Assembly: GCA_905233955.1 (NCBI GenBank)
Contig: CAJOFQ010000004.1
Coordinates: 1 to 64,000, forward strand
Reading direction: 5' to 3'
Origin: an uncultured Lachnospiraceae bacterium
Lineage (GTDB): Bacteria; Bacillota; Clostridia; Lachnospirales; Lachnospiraceae
Length of the DNA: 64,000 bases
Positions 15,289 to 26,318 of this stretch are shown piece by piece. A program made the translations under genes and the position numbers. Positions within the stretch are counted from its first letter, which is position 1, and each line of letters opens with the position of its first letter. A model generated the notes under the pieces. The model did not search any database and was not told where the DNA came from. It was given only the letters and a program-made list of their open reading frames with translations.

Positions 15289-16740
15289 ATGAGTAAAGAC
15301 AGTTATATCAGCCCTTTGTCACAAAGGTATGCCAGCAAAGAGATGCAATACATTTTTTCACAGGACAAGAAGTTTTCTACCTGGAGAAGACTCTGGATCG
15401 CCCTGGCGGAAACAGAGATGGAGCTGGGATTAAAGCAGGATGGGAATCCGGTCATCACTCAGGATATGATTGATGAGATGAAGGAACATATTACGGATAT
15501 CAACTATGAAGTGGCCGAAGCCAGGGAAAAACAGGTTCGTCACGATGTAATGAGTCATGTCTACGCCTATGGCAAGCAGTGTCCCAAGGCAGCAGGCATA
15601 ATTCATCTGGGAGCCACATCCTGTTATGTTGGTGATAATACTGATATTATCATTATGAGGGAAGGTCTGCTTCTGCTGAAGAAGAAGCTAATAAATGTCA
15701 TAGCTTCGCTAGCGGATTTTGCGGACAAGTATAAGGATCTTCCGACACTTGCATTCACTCACTTTCAGCCGGCGCAGCCCACCACTATGGGCAAGAGGGC
15801 GACTCTTTGGATTCAGGAATTTTTAATGGATCTTTATGATCTGGAATATGTTTGTTCATCTATGAAACTTCTTGGGTCTAAGGGTACTACAGGCACCCAG
15901 GCAAGCTTTATGGAGCTCTTTGACGGCGATGAAGCTGTAATTGACAAGATTGATCCTATGATTGCGCAGAAGATGGGATTTGAGGAGTGTTATCCAGTAT
16001 CAGGCCAGACATACTCGAGAAAGCTTGATACCAGAGTATTAAATGTGCTGTCCGGCATCGCCGCAAGCGCTCACAAGTTCAGCAATGATATACGACTTCT
16101 GGCTCACTTGAAGGAGGTTGAGGAGCCCTTTGAGAAGAATCAGATAGGCTCTTCGGCTATGGCTTACAAGCGCAACCCTATGCGTTGTGAAAGGATAGCG
16201 TCCATATCCAGATATATCATGATAGACGCCTTGAATCCGGCCATTACTTCAGCTTCCCAGTGGTTTGAAAGAACATTGGACGATTCTGCTAATAAGAGGC
16301 TTTCAGTTGCGGAAGGCTTTTTGGCCTGTGACGGAGTTCTGGATTTGTGCATTAATGTATCTAATGGCCTTGTGGTATATCCCAAGGTTGTCAGAAAACA
16401 TCTGGATGAGGAGCTTCCATTTATGGCGACAGAAAATATTCTCATGGACGCTGTCAAGCAGGGAGGCGACCGCCAGAAGCTGCATGAGCGGATACGATCT
16501 TTGTCGATGGAAGCTGGAAGGGCAGTAAAGGAAGAGGGCAGCAGGAACAATCTTCTTGAGCTTATAGCGGCTGACGACGCATTTCCTATGGACATGAATG
16601 AACTGGAGACTACACTTGATCCCCATGATTATATTGGACGGGCACCTTCCCAGGTTACAAATTATCTCAATGGGGTAATACGGCCGCTGTTGGATGAAAA
16701 CAGTGATTTACTGGGCGTTCAGGCAGAAATAACTGTGTAG
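15289..16740 (+). CDS. purB: Adenylosuccinate lyase
   Basis: A 483-residue lyase of the fumarase/aspartase superfamily that acts twice in purine synthesis, on SAICAR and on adenylosuccinate. The signature SSAMAYKRNPMRCERI (about residues 285-300) carries the catalytic serine loop. GATSCYVGDNTDI and THFQPAQPTTMGKR are the other two conserved regions. The length is that of the longer animal/clostridial-like form rather than the 430-residue Bacillus form. AAGGAG precedes ATG by about 6 bases. It is the last gene of the purC-purF-purB run. Confidence 0.95.
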   Translation: MSKDSYISPLSQRYASKEMQYIFSQDKKFSTWRRLWIALAETEMELGLKQDGNPVITQDMIDEMKEHITDINYEVAEAREKQVRHDVMSHVYAYGKQCPKAAGIIHLGATSCYVGDNTDIIIMREGLLLLKKKLINVIASLADFADKYKDLPTLAFTHFQPAQPTTMGKRATLWIQEFLMDLYDLEYVCSSMKLLGSKGTTGTQASFMELFDGDEAVIDKIDPMIAQKMGFEECYPVSGQTYSRKLDTRVLNVLSGIAASAHKFSNDIRLLAHLKEVEEPFEKNQIGSSAMAYKRNPMRCERIASISRYIMIDALNPAITSASQWFERTLDDSANKRLSVAEGFLACDGVLDLCINVSNGLVVYPKVVRKHLDEELPFMATENILMDAVKQGGDRQKLHERIRSLSMEAGRAVKEEGSRNNLLELIAADDAFPMDMNELETTLDPHDYIGRAPSQVTNYLNGVIRPLLDENSDLLGVQAEITV

Positions 16741-16755
16741 ATCATATTAAAATAC

Positions 16756-16784
16756 TTGCCAAAAGGGCTCAATCGTTGTATAAT
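16756..16784 (+). promoter_or_regulatory. gdhA promoter
   Basis: TTGCCA (16756-16761) and TATAAT (16779-16784) are 17 bases apart. The leader to ATG 16850 is about 60 bases, with no obvious riboswitch. Confidence 0.8.
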
Positions 16785-16837
16785 TTCAACTTGTTTTTAT
16801 GACAAACGACAGTATACATGTGTGCAGTGCGTTTTAG

Positions 16838-18202
<1,365 letters not shown>

Positions 18203-18235
18203 TAAGAACCTGTAAAAATACAATGTTACATAGCA

Positions 18236-18280
18236 GGAGAGTCCGGGGGTGCAGTCTTCACCTTTGGACTCTCCTTTGTA
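18236..18280 (+). terminator. gdhA terminator
   Basis: GGAGAGTCC (18236-18244) pairs with GGACTCTCC (18266-18274) and is followed by TTTGTATGT. The loop is 21 bases, longer than usual. Confidence 0.7.
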
Positions 18281-18314
18281 TGTCTAATGAAAACAGAAAA
18301 TATTGTAGAAACTA

Positions 18315-18343
18315 ATGACACAAGCCACTAAATGTGGTAGAAT
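18315..18343 (+). promoter_or_regulatory. ftsK operon promoter
   Basis: ATGACA (18315-18320) and TAGAAT (18338-18343) are 17 bases apart with TG one base before the -10. The start point is near 18350, 25 bases before the ATG. Confidence 0.7.
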
Positions 18344-18374
18344 GCAGCAGTATTAGGGTTGAAATGGGAGATTT

Positions 18375-21143
18375 ATGGCGCGAAGTACTGTTAAGAAAAA
18401 CATTTCGAATAGAAACAATCGTTCAAGAAGCAGATTTGATCAAACTGAAGAAAAGGATATTCTGTCTACAGCTATACTACTGTTGTCTGTAATAGCGATA
18501 TCGGTATTGCTTTTAATCGCGGTTCTTGGATACGGTGGGGCATTTGGAGTTGCAGGAAGAATAGTTCTTTTTGGAGTATTTGGAATATTTGCATATGTTT
18601 TCCCGATTGCTCTGGCATCAGGAACCTGCTATGCGGTAGTGGGAGTTGACGACCCAAAGAGGATACCCAGAATTATATCTGCCATTGTTACTTACATGCT
18701 GGCAGCTCTTTTGATGGAGCTTTTTTTGCATGGAGATAAGCCTGTTGGAGGTATTGAGGCTTTTCAGATAGGGCAGATGGGTCACACCGGAGGCGGATTT
18801 ATCGGTGGGTTCTTTTCCGGGCTATTTGTAAGGATTTTTGGTGTAGTGGGAGCCTATGTGCTCGCTTTTGCAGGACTGGCTATCTGTCTGGTGCTGTTAA
18901 CGGAGAATGTTCCTTTTTTGGGAAACGATGAGTCAAAAGTAAAACATCACAAGACCAGAAGGCAAAACCGAACAGAAAAGAGGCGCCAGACTGCTTTAGA
19001 CAGACGCACATCCAGGGCAAAACGACCAAAACCCAGAATGGAAGATAATGTCATTTCCAGACAACAGCCTGTCGAAGCTTCGATTGAAATGGAGCCGGAA
19101 CAGACTCCAAATATACGATCTGAAGAAAGAAAGAAGTTTGTTGGCATTGCCAACACCACTATACTGCCGGGACATTCGGGGGCGTCTGATGAGATAACCG
19201 AGATTAAGATAGACACAGGTGATATGGATGATGTCTCAGACGAGATCCAGAGCGATGTCCAGCCCAAATCAGCAGATGCTTTGTCAGTTAAGGTTGAGGA
19301 GGTCAAGGTATCTGAAACAGAAACAGAGGAAACGGCCACAGGAGCAGATTCTGTATTGGATGAAATAGTACCCGAGGAATCTTCGAAAGATAGAGACTTA
19401 AGAAGTGTTTTTGATCCTGACAGAACTCTAAAGCCCAGGACCATAGATGATCAGGATATAAACGCCGAACCGGAGCCGCTGATAAAAATAGAAGCAGACG
19501 AGCCTGAAGCTGCGCTGACGAAAATGGAAGCAGACAAGCCGCATCCGGCCGATGAAGCAGTAAAGGTCGAAACGGCCGTAAAAGAGCACACAGATGCTTA
19601 TGATGACATGGAAATAAATGCCTCACAGGAGCAGAAGGAGTATGTTTTTCCGACAACGGATCTTCTTAGTGCATCTCAAAAATCAGCCGGCACTGATGGC
19701 GCTTACATACAAAAGACAGAAGAAAAGCTTGCGAAGACACTGGAGGATTTCGGCGTTCGTGTGACCATACTTGATGTTAGCTGCGGACCGACAGTTACAA
19801 GATATGAGCTGCAGCCTGAAAAGGGTGTCAAGGTGTCTAAAATAGTCAATCTGGCTGATGATATCAAGCTTAATCTGGCAGCTGAGGATATCAGGATAGA
19901 AGCGCCGATTCCAGGCAAGGCTGCCATAGGTATTGAGGTTCCAAACCGCAAGCCCGAAGTTGTTAACTTCCGTGACATGATGGAGTCAGAGGAGTTTTCA
20001 AAGGCTGACTCCAAGATATCTTTCGCTGTTGGAAAGGACATTGGCGGCAGACATGTAGTATCAGATATTGGCAAGATGCCTCATGTATTGATAGCTGGTG
20101 CCACAGGAGCCGGCAAATCCGTTTGTATCAATACCATTATCATGAGTATCCTCTACAAGGCGCGTCCTGATGAGGTTAAATTTATCATGATCGATCCCAA
20201 GGTTGTGGAGTTGTCAGTATATAACGGCATACCACATCTTTTAATACCGGTTGTCACTGATCCGAAGAAGGCAGCAGGTGCCCTTCATTGGGCGGTAAAA
20301 GAGATGATGGATCGCTACGAGCGGTTTGCAAAGACCGGTGTCAGGGATATTAAGGGTTACAATTCCAAGATATACAACGGCCAGCTGGTCTATGAGGAAG
20401 GCGGCAGGACTATTGAGGTAATGGCAGAAAAAATGCCTCAGATAGTTGTAATAGTCGACGAGCTTGCCGATCTTATGATGGTCGCTTCGAATGAGGTTGA
20501 GGAAGCTATTTGCCGCCTGGCGCAGCTTGCCAGGGCAGCCGGAATACATTTGGTTATTGCGACACAGCGTCCTTCAGTCAATGTAATAACAGGACTTATT
20601 AAGGCTAATATGCCATCCAGGATCGCTTTTTCGGTTACAAGCGGAGTAGATTCCCGTACCATTTTAGACATGGTAGGTGCTGAGAAGCTTTTGGGTAAGG
20701 GAGATATGCTGTATTATCCGCAGGGACTTACCAAGCCCAAGCGTGTGCAGGGGGCCTTTGTTTCCGATGAGGATGTGGCAAGAGTAGTTGACTTTATCCG
20801 TAAGAATAATGGACATCTGATCACAAAATCCGATATTGAGGAGCAGATGCAATCAATATCCGAGACTACAGTACAGACTTCTGAGAGCGCACCTTCCAGA
20901 GATGACGACAGGGATGTTTATTATGAGGAGGCAGCCAGACTCCTTATAGACAAGGAAAAAGGCTCTATAGGCATGCTGCAAAGATATTTCAAAATCGGCT
21001 TTAACAGGGCTGCCCGTATAATGGATCAGCTTGAAGAAGGAGGCGTTGTCGGTCCGGAAGAGGGAACCAAGCCCAGAAAGATACTTATGACTCTGGCACA
21101 ATTTGAGGGAGAAGAAGAGGAGGAACCGGTCGCTGATGAGTAA
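18375..21143 (+). CDS. ftsK: DNA translocase FtsK/SpoIIIE family
   Basis: A 922-residue DNA pump that clears chromosome DNA from the closing septum. Four or five membrane helices occupy about residues 30-180. A long charged linker (about 185-440), rich in Glu, Asp, Lys and Thr, follows. The motor has GAPI.. core, Walker A GATGAGKS (575-582), [10 protein letters not shown], and Walker [13 protein letters not shown]. The C-terminal winged-helix gamma domain (DEEAARLL-like, [16 protein letters not shown] to about 905) reads oriented DNA sites. The C-terminal end is acidic ([10 protein letters not shown]). Its last 8 bases overlap fhs. FtsK and SpoIIIE cannot be separated by sequence here. Confidence 0.94.
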   Translation: MARSTVKKNISNRNNRSRSRFDQTEEKDILSTAILLLSVIAISVLLLIAVLGYGGAFGVAGRIVLFGVFGIFAYVFPIALASGTCYAVVGVDDPKRIPRIISAIVTYMLAALLMELFLHGDKPVGGIEAFQIGQMGHTGGGFIGGFFSGLFVRIFGVVGAYVLAFAGLAICLVLLTENVPFLGNDESKVKHHKTRRQNRTEKRRQTALDRRTSRAKRPKPRMEDNVISRQQPVEASIEMEPEQTPNIRSEERKKFVGIANTTILPGHSGASDEITEIKIDTGDMDDVSDEIQSDVQPKSADALSVKVEEVKVSETETEETATGADSVLDEIVPEESSKDRDLRSVFDPDRTLKPRTIDDQDINAEPEPLIKIEADEPEAALTKMEADKPHPADEAVKVETAVKEHTDAYDDMEINASQEQKEYVFPTTDLLSASQKSAGTDGAYIQKTEEKLAKTLEDFGVRVTILDVSCGPTVTRYELQPEKGVKVSKIVNLADDIKLNLAAEDIRIEAPIPGKAAIGIEVPNRKPEVVNFRDMMESEEFSKADSKISFAVGKDIGGRHVVSDIGKMPHVLIAGATGAGKSVCINTIIMSILYKARPDEVKFIMIDPKVVELSVYNGIPHLLIPVVTDPKKAAGALHWAVKEMMDRYERFAKTGVRDIKGYNSKIYNGQLVYEEGGRTIEVMAEKMPQIVVIVDELADLMMVASNEVEEAICRLAQLARAAGIHLVIATQRPSVNVITGLIKANMPSRIAFSVTSGVDSRTILDMVGAEKLLGKGDMLYYPQGLTKPKRVQGAFVSDEDVARVVDFIRKNNGHLITKSDIEEQMQSISETTVQTSESAPSRDDDRDVYYEEAARLLIDKEKGSIGMLQRYFKIGFNRAARIMDQLEEGGVVGPEEGTKPRKILMTLAQFEGEEEEEPVADE

Positions 21144-22809
21144 GACAGATATACAGATCGCACAGGAAACCAGCCTTTGGCCAATAAAGGATGTGGCAGC
21201 AGGGTGCGGTCTGTCGGAGGATGATATTGAGCTTTACGGCAAATACAAGGCGAAGCTTACGGAAGAAGTATTAGGTACGCTTTCATCCAAAGATCAGGGC
21301 AAACTTATACTGGTTACGGCAATTAATCCTACCCCTGCCGGTGAAGGTAAGACAACTACCAGTATTGGACTGGGACAGGCCTTTGGCAAGCTTCATAAGA
21401 ACGCCATTCTGGCGCTGAGGGAGCCTTCCCTTGGACCTTGCTTTGGCATAAAGGGCGGAGCAGCAGGCGGAGGTTATTCCCAAGTTGTTCCAATGGAGGA
21501 GCTGAACCTTCATTTTACAGGTGATTTTCACGCAATAACAAGTGCTAATAATCTTTTGGCAGCTCTGTTGGATAATCACATCAAGCAGGGTAATGAGCTA
21601 TGCATCGACACCAAACAGATAGTGTGGAAGAGATGCGAGGACATGAATGACAGGGCACTTCGCAATGTTGTGGTAGGACTTGGTAATCCGGCTGACGGTG
21701 TAGTGAGGGAAGACCATTTTGTCATTACTGTAGCTTCGGAAATCATGGCAATACTGTGTCTGGCCAATGATATGGCAGATCTAAAAGATCGTTTAGGCAG
21801 GATAATCGTTGCATATAATACCAAGGGTGACCCTGTCAGTGCATCCGATCTTAATGCTGTAGGAGCCATGGCCGCCCTGCTCAAGGATGCCATGAAGCCT
21901 AACCTTATTCAGACTTTAGAGCATACACCGGCCATTGTTCACGGTGGACCTTTTGCTAATATAGCCCATGGATGCAACAGTGTACGGGCTACTAAGGCAG
22001 CCCTTGCCCTGGCTGATTATTGTATCACCGAGGCGGGTTTTGGGGCAGACCTTGGAGCGGAGAAGTTTTTTGACATCAAGTGCCGTATGTCGGGACTGAA
22101 ACCTGATGCTGTAGTGCTGGTAGCTACAATCAGGGCTTTAAAATACAATGGTGGCGTATCCAGGGAGAATCTTGAGACTGAGGATTTAGAGGCGCTTAAA
22201 AAGGGAATTGTCAATCTGGGCAAGCATATTGATAATTTAAGTGCCTACAATGTTCCTGTTGTTGTGGCAGTTAATGCATTCTTATCTGATACTGCGGCTG
22301 AAATGGATTTTGTCAGGAATTATTGCAGGGAAAAGGATTGCGGTTTTGCGATTTCCAAGGTTTGGGAGCTTGGTGGAGAAGGTGGCATAGATCTGGCCAA
22401 CGAAGTTCTTAGAGTGTTAGATACAAAAGAAAGTCATTTTTCGCCGTTGTATGAGGATGATATACCTCTTGAAGAGAAGATCAATACAGTGGCAAAGCGA
22501 ATTTATGGCGCGGATAGTGTTGCATTTAGCCCAAAAGCAAAAAGGGAGCTGGAAAGACTTGAAAAGCTTGGAATGGGCCGATGCCCGGTGTGCATGGCCA
22601 AGACACAATACTCACTTTCAGACGATCCGGCACTCCTTGGCAGGCCGGAGGGCTTCCAGATTACTGTGAGGGAGGTGTATCCATCACGGGGAGCAGGCTT
22701 TGTAGTCTGTGTTCTTGGGGATATTATGACTATGCCCGGACTTCCCAAAAGACCTGCGGCATTCGATATAGATGTTACTGACGATGGAGTTATAACCGGA
22801 CTATTTTGA
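21136..22809 (+). CDS. fhs: Formate--tetrahydrofolate ligase
   Basis: A 557-residue enzyme that makes 10-formyl-THF from formate, THF and ATP, supplying one-carbon units for purines and fMet in anaerobes. The ATP site is [14 protein letters not shown] (about residues 64-77). [29 protein letters not shown] and the C-terminal [14 protein letters not shown] are hallmarks. ATG 21136 overlaps the ftsK stop by 8 bases; an earlier in-frame start at 21103 would lie deep in ftsK. folD follows 16 bases on, so the two folate enzymes are paired. Confidence 0.96.
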   Translation: MSKTDIQIAQETSLWPIKDVAAGCGLSEDDIELYGKYKAKLTEEVLGTLSSKDQGKLILVTAINPTPAGEGKTTTSIGLGQAFGKLHKNAILALREPSLGPCFGIKGGAAGGGYSQVVPMEELNLHFTGDFHAITSANNLLAALLDNHIKQGNELCIDTKQIVWKRCEDMNDRALRNVVVGLGNPADGVVREDHFVITVASEIMAILCLANDMADLKDRLGRIIVAYNTKGDPVSASDLNAVGAMAALLKDAMKPNLIQTLEHTPAIVHGGPFANIAHGCNSVRATKAALALADYCITEAGFGADLGAEKFFDIKCRMSGLKPDAVVLVATIRALKYNGGVSRENLETEDLEALKKGIVNLGKHIDNLSAYNVPVVVAVNAFLSDTAAEMDFVRNYCREKDCGFAISKVWELGGEGGIDLANEVLRVLDTKESHFSPLYEDDIPLEEKINTVAKRIYGADSVAFSPKAKRELERLEKLGMGRCPVCMAKTQYSLSDDPALLGRPEGFQITVREVYPSRGAGFVVCVLGDIMTMPGLPKRPAAFDIDVTDDGVITGLF

Positions 22810-22825
22810 TAAGGCGGGAAAAAAC

Positions 22826-23674
22826 ATGGCGATGATAATAGATGGTAAGCAGATTGCATCACAGCTTCGGGGCGAGTTGAAGGAACAGGTGGCTTCTCTG
22901 GAAAAAGAGGGACGCGCTGTTACACTTGCTGTTGTACTGGTGGGAAACGATCCTGCTTCACAGGTATATGTCAGAAATAAAAAAAATGCGTGCAAGGAAG
23001 TAGGAATTCGTTCAATGTCATATGAGCTTCCGGAGGAAACAACTCAGGAAGAGCTGCTTGAGCTTATAGACAAGCTTAACAATGATAAGTCATGTAACGG
23101 GATTCTGGTTCAACTGCCACTTCCCGGGCATATTGATGAAAATGCCGTCATATGCGCTATAAGTCCTTCAAAGGATGTTGACGGCTTTCATCCGGTCAAT
23201 GTAGGCAGGCTGTCTACTGGTCAGCCGGGATTCATATCATGTACTCCCTACGGAATTATCATGATGCTAAAACGCTCTAACATAGATATAGACGGGAAGA
23301 ATGCTGTGATTATTGGCAGAAGTAATATAGTAGGCAAGCCTATGGCGCAGTTGCTGCTGAGGGAGAATGCCACAGTAACTATAGCCCATTCCCATACAAA
23401 GGACCTTAAAAAGCTTTGCAGCGGCGCAGATATACTGGTAGCCGCAATAGGCCAGGCCAAATACATCACAAAAGAATACATAAAAGAAGGTGCTGTTGTG
23501 ATAGATGTTGGTATGGACAGAGACGAGGAAGGGAAACTCTGTGGGGATGTGGATTTCGATGATGTGGTAGATAAAGTATCAGCCATAACACCTGTACCCG
23601 GAGGTGTAGGGCCAATGACCATAACAATGCTACTGTACAATTGTGTTGCATCTATGAAAGATGATATTTCATGA
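22826..23674 (+). CDS. folD: Bifunctional methylene-THF dehydrogenase / cyclohydrolase
   Basis: A 282-residue FolD, which converts 5,10-methylene-THF to 10-formyl-THF via methenyl-THF using NADP. The motifs are [20 protein letters not shown] (about 33-52, with the catalytic lysine), [13 protein letters not shown], the Rossmann segment [17 protein letters not shown] and the C-terminal [14 protein letters not shown]. The length is normal. It acts together with the upstream fhs product. The stop codon overlaps the next gene's ATG (ATGA). GGCGGGA is a modest ribosome binding site. Confidence 0.96.
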   Translation: MAMIIDGKQIASQLRGELKEQVASLEKEGRAVTLAVVLVGNDPASQVYVRNKKNACKEVGIRSMSYELPEETTQEELLELIDKLNNDKSCNGILVQLPLPGHIDENAVICAISPSKDVDGFHPVNVGRLSTGQPGFISCTPYGIIMMLKRSNIDIDGKNAVIIGRSNIVGKPMAQLLLRENATVTIAHSHTKDLKKLCSGADILVAAIGQAKYITKEYIKEGAVVIDVGMDRDEEGKLCGDVDFDDVVDKVSAITPVPGGVGPMTITMLLYNCVASMKDDIS

Positions 23675-24765
23675 AATGTGAACGCTGTGGAGCACAACTG
23701 GTAGAGGGACATGTGTTCTGTGACAAGTGCGGAGCAGAGGTAAGATATGTGCCGGATTTTAATGTTCTGGAAGAAGAACTGCTGTCCCCCATTGTAATTC
23801 AGCCAACGGAAAAAACTGAAGATAATGATTCATCCACGACAGATCAGCACGGGAGATTGAAAAAGAATATCCTAAGATTGGCTGTTGTTGCGATTGTGGT
23901 GACTGTTTGCGTTGCCGGATATTCTTATATGCAGTCCTATGGGCGGAAGTTTAATCAGGGTGTGCGTGCTGAAGCCAGAGGCGACTATGCCCAGGCGGTC
24001 AGGTATTTTGATGAGGCTTTGAATAAGAACCACACTGTAGAAGCAAGCCTTAAAATGGGTGATGACTATCTGAAGATGGAGGATTATTCAGAGGCAGAGG
24101 CGTGTTATATAAGGGCATTGGAGACAGCCCATGAACAGTCACTGGATCCAACAGATATATACGCTGCCATGCTTAATCTGTACCAGATCACATCGGATAC
24201 CGATAAAATAGCCGATATATATGCCGGCATTGATAAAAAGACAAAAAAGAGTCTTAACAAACAGTTTATAAAACCACCGTCATTTTCCAAGGAATCAGGA
24301 GAATATCAAAACGACATCAAGCTGAAGCTTAAAACAAAAAAAAATCGACAGATATACTATACACTTGATAACACTATGCCCCAATCTCACAATGGCATAC
24401 TTTATGAGGGACCTATAATTCTGGAGTCCGGACAGACAACGGTGACGGCCTGCTGCGTAGATGAAGACGGCACATGGGGATTGCCTGCCAGGAATACATA
24501 TGAGATCAACTACATTCCTCCGGCTATGCCAAGCGCGAGTCCTTCAAGCGGAACCTTCCACCAGCCTATGAGCGTGGCGTTGTTTTCTGAAGATGAAGGA
24601 GATATATACTATACCTGGAGTGGGAGTATCCCTACGAGTAACAGCGCCAGATATACAGGTCCTGTGTTTATTCCGGAGGGCAATAATGTCCTGTCCGCTG
24701 TAGTGATAGATAAACATGGCCTTACCAGCGAGGTGTTGCGGTGTAATTATGTGTATTTGCCATGA
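23671..24765 (+). CDS. Zinc-ribbon, TPR and chitobiase-like domain membrane protein
   Basis: A 364-residue composite protein. The N-terminus is a four-cysteine zinc ribbon ([20 protein letters not shown]). A single membrane helix follows at about residues 70-90 ([17 protein letters not shown]), then two TPR-like helix pairs (about 95-160). The C-terminal part has two beta repeats of the chitobiase/FN3-associated kind ([21 protein letters not shown] and [20 protein letters not shown]). The topology puts the ribbon in the cytoplasm and the repeats outside. The function is unknown. It is tightly coupled on both sides (ATGA with folD and with rlmH). Confidence 0.75.
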   Translation: MKCERCGAQLVEGHVFCDKCGAEVRYVPDFNVLEEELLSPIVIQPTEKTEDNDSSTTDQHGRLKKNILRLAVVAIVVTVCVAGYSYMQSYGRKFNQGVRAEARGDYAQAVRYFDEALNKNHTVEASLKMGDDYLKMEDYSEAEACYIRALETAHEQSLDPTDIYAAMLNLYQITSDTDKIADIYAGIDKKTKKSLNKQFIKPPSFSKESGEYQNDIKLKLKTKKNRQIYYTLDNTMPQSHNGILYEGPIILESGQTTVTACCVDEDGTWGLPARNTYEINYIPPAMPSASPSSGTFHQPMSVALFSEDEGDIYYTWSGSIPTSNSARYTGPVFIPEGNNVLSAVVIDKHGLTSEVLRCNYVYLP

Positions 24766-25241
24766 TTGTTAAAATAATATGCGTTGGCAAACTCAAAGAA
24801 AGATACTTAAGAGACGCCATAGGTGAATACACCAAGCGCCTGGGGCGTTACGCCAGGGTTTCTATAATTGAAGAAAAGGATGAACCGGCGGCAGAAGCCC
24901 TTAGCGAAAGGGAACGGGCTCAGATACTGGACACAGAGGGCAGGCGTATTTTAGACAAGATCAACGACAGGGACTATGTAGTTGGGCTTGCGATCCGTGG
25001 CAGAGAGCTTTCTTCTGAGGATTTAGCCTCATTTATCAAGGATAAAATGGATCATGGCAGCAGTACAATGTGTTTTGTTATTGGTGGATCGTTGGGTTTG
25101 TCCCGTGATGTTGAAAATAGAGCAGATGCCCTGATATCATTTTCAAGGCTTACATTTCCTCATCAGCTGATGAGGGTCATACTGATGGAACAGATATACC
25201 GCAGTTTTAAAATTATCAACCACGAACCATACCATAAATGA
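24762..25241 (+). CDS. rlmH: 23S rRNA (pseudouridine1915-N3)-methyltransferase
   Basis: A 159-residue SPOUT methyltransferase that methylates pseudouridine 1915 in helix 69 of 23S rRNA on the assembled ribosome, using SAM. The knot region carries CFVIGGSLGLS (about residues 102-112) and SFSRLTFPHQLMRVILMEQIYRSFKI follows as the C-terminal signature (about 127-150). The ending EPYHK is typical of the family. The length is exactly as expected. The ATG overlaps the stop of the preceding gene by four bases. Confidence 0.96.
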   Translation: MIVKIICVGKLKERYLRDAIGEYTKRLGRYARVSIIEEKDEPAAEALSERERAQILDTEGRRILDKINDRDYVVGLAIRGRELSSEDLASFIKDKMDHGSSTMCFVIGGSLGLSRDVENRADALISFSRLTFPHQLMRVILMEQIYRSFKIINHEPYHK

Positions 25242-25246
25242 TTTTG

Positions 25247-25278
25247 GTGCAAAATTATACCTTCGTATTGTTTTGCAC
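25247..25278. repeat. Long imperfect hairpin between rlmH and phoH
   Basis: GTGCAAAA (25247-25254) pairs with TTTTGCAC (25271-25278). Inside, ATAC and GTAT pair around a CTTC loop, with a two-base internal mismatch. No U-run follows directly. It could terminate the ftsK-rlmH transcript or be an operator in front of phoH, for which no clear promoter is seen. Confidence 0.5.
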
Positions 25279-25307
25279 TGGTATCATAAAATGCGTGAGG
25301 AAGCTTA

Positions 25308-26318
25308 ATGGCAGAGATATCGTTGCATATACCTTCAGAACATCAGTCTAATATTTTCGGACAGTTTGATTACAATATCAAGCTTATAGAAAAGGCACTG
25401 CAGGTTCGCTTTATACTCCGAGGGGACAGTCTCAAGGTTGTCGGGGATGAAAAAAGCATTCAGGCAGCCAAAAATGTTGTAGATGAGTTACATGAGCTTT
25501 CAAAAAGGGGGACAGATATAGGTGAGCAGAATGTAACCTATGCTTTATCGATTCAGGATCATCTCGAAGATCACCCTCTTGCCCAAATGGATAATGATCT
25601 TATCTGTCATACCTTGTCCGGCAAACCGGTCAAGCCAAAGACAATAGGACAAAAGACCTATGTGGACGCTATTCGTTCCAATATGATCACATTTGGAATT
25701 GGACCGGCAGGTACAGGCAAGACTTATTTGGCGATGGCCGTGGCCATTACGGCCTTCAGGAAGGGAGAGGTAAACAGGATCATTCTGACCAGACCTGCCA
25801 TAGAAGCAGGAGAAAAGCTTGGATTTCTGCCGGGAGATCTGCAGAGCAAGGTGGATCCTTACTTAAGACCCTTGTATGATGCGCTTTATGAGATTATGGG
25901 CGCAGAAAGCTTTGCCAGAAACATGGAGAAGGGGCTTATAGAGGTGGCGCCTCTTGCTTACATGAGAGGGCGTACACTGGATAATGCTTTTATTATTTTA
26001 GACGAAGCCCAGAACACAACTCCGGCTCAGATGAAGATGTTTCTTACCAGAATAGGCTTTGGTTCCAAGGCGGTAATAACCGGTGATAACACCCAAAAGG
26101 ATCTTCCCTTTGACAGCAGGAGTGGGCTGGATGTGGCCTCTATGGTGTTGTCTTCCATAGATGATATTGCCTTTATCAAGCTTAATTCCAAGGATGTTGT
26201 TAGACATCCGCTGGTTCAAAAGATAGTAAATGCCTACGAGAAATTCGAGCAGTCCTCCAATAAGGACAATTCACGGAAAGGACGAAAGAGAAGCAATGCG
26301 AGAAATCGAAGAGCCTAG
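25308..26318 (+). CDS. phoH: PhoH family ATPase
   Basis: A 336-residue PhoH-like P-loop ATPase. An N-terminal KH-like nucleic-acid-binding part (about 1-85) is followed by the ATPase core with Walker A GPAGTGKTYLAMA (about 129-141), the LTRPAIEAGEKLGFLPGDL segment and Walker B AFIILDEAQNTT. PhoH proteins are linked to RNA metabolism. Its place before ybeY is the conserved Firmicute order. The C-terminal tail is short and very basic (SRKGRKRSNARNRRA). The 3' end overlaps the next gene by 23 bases. Confidence 0.93.
   Translation: MAEISLHIPSEHQSNIFGQFDYNIKLIEKALQVRFILRGDSLKVVGDEKSIQAAKNVVDELHELSKRGTDIGEQNVTYALSIQDHLEDHPLAQMDNDLICHTLSGKPVKPKTIGQKTYVDAIRSNMITFGIGPAGTGKTYLAMAVAITAFRKGEVNRIILTRPAIEAGEKLGFLPGDLQSKVDPYLRPLYDALYEIMGAESFARNMEKGLIEVAPLAYMRGRTLDNAFIILDEAQNTTPAQMKMFLTRIGFGSKAVITGDNTQKDLPFDSRSGLDVASMVLSSIDDIAFIKLNSKDVVRHPLVQKIVNAYEKFEQSSNKDNSRKGRKRSNARNRRA

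Noticed and set aside
19303..19656. 117-codon frame opposite the FtsK linker
   Set aside because: It is a by-product of the low-complexity acidic linker and has no start signal.
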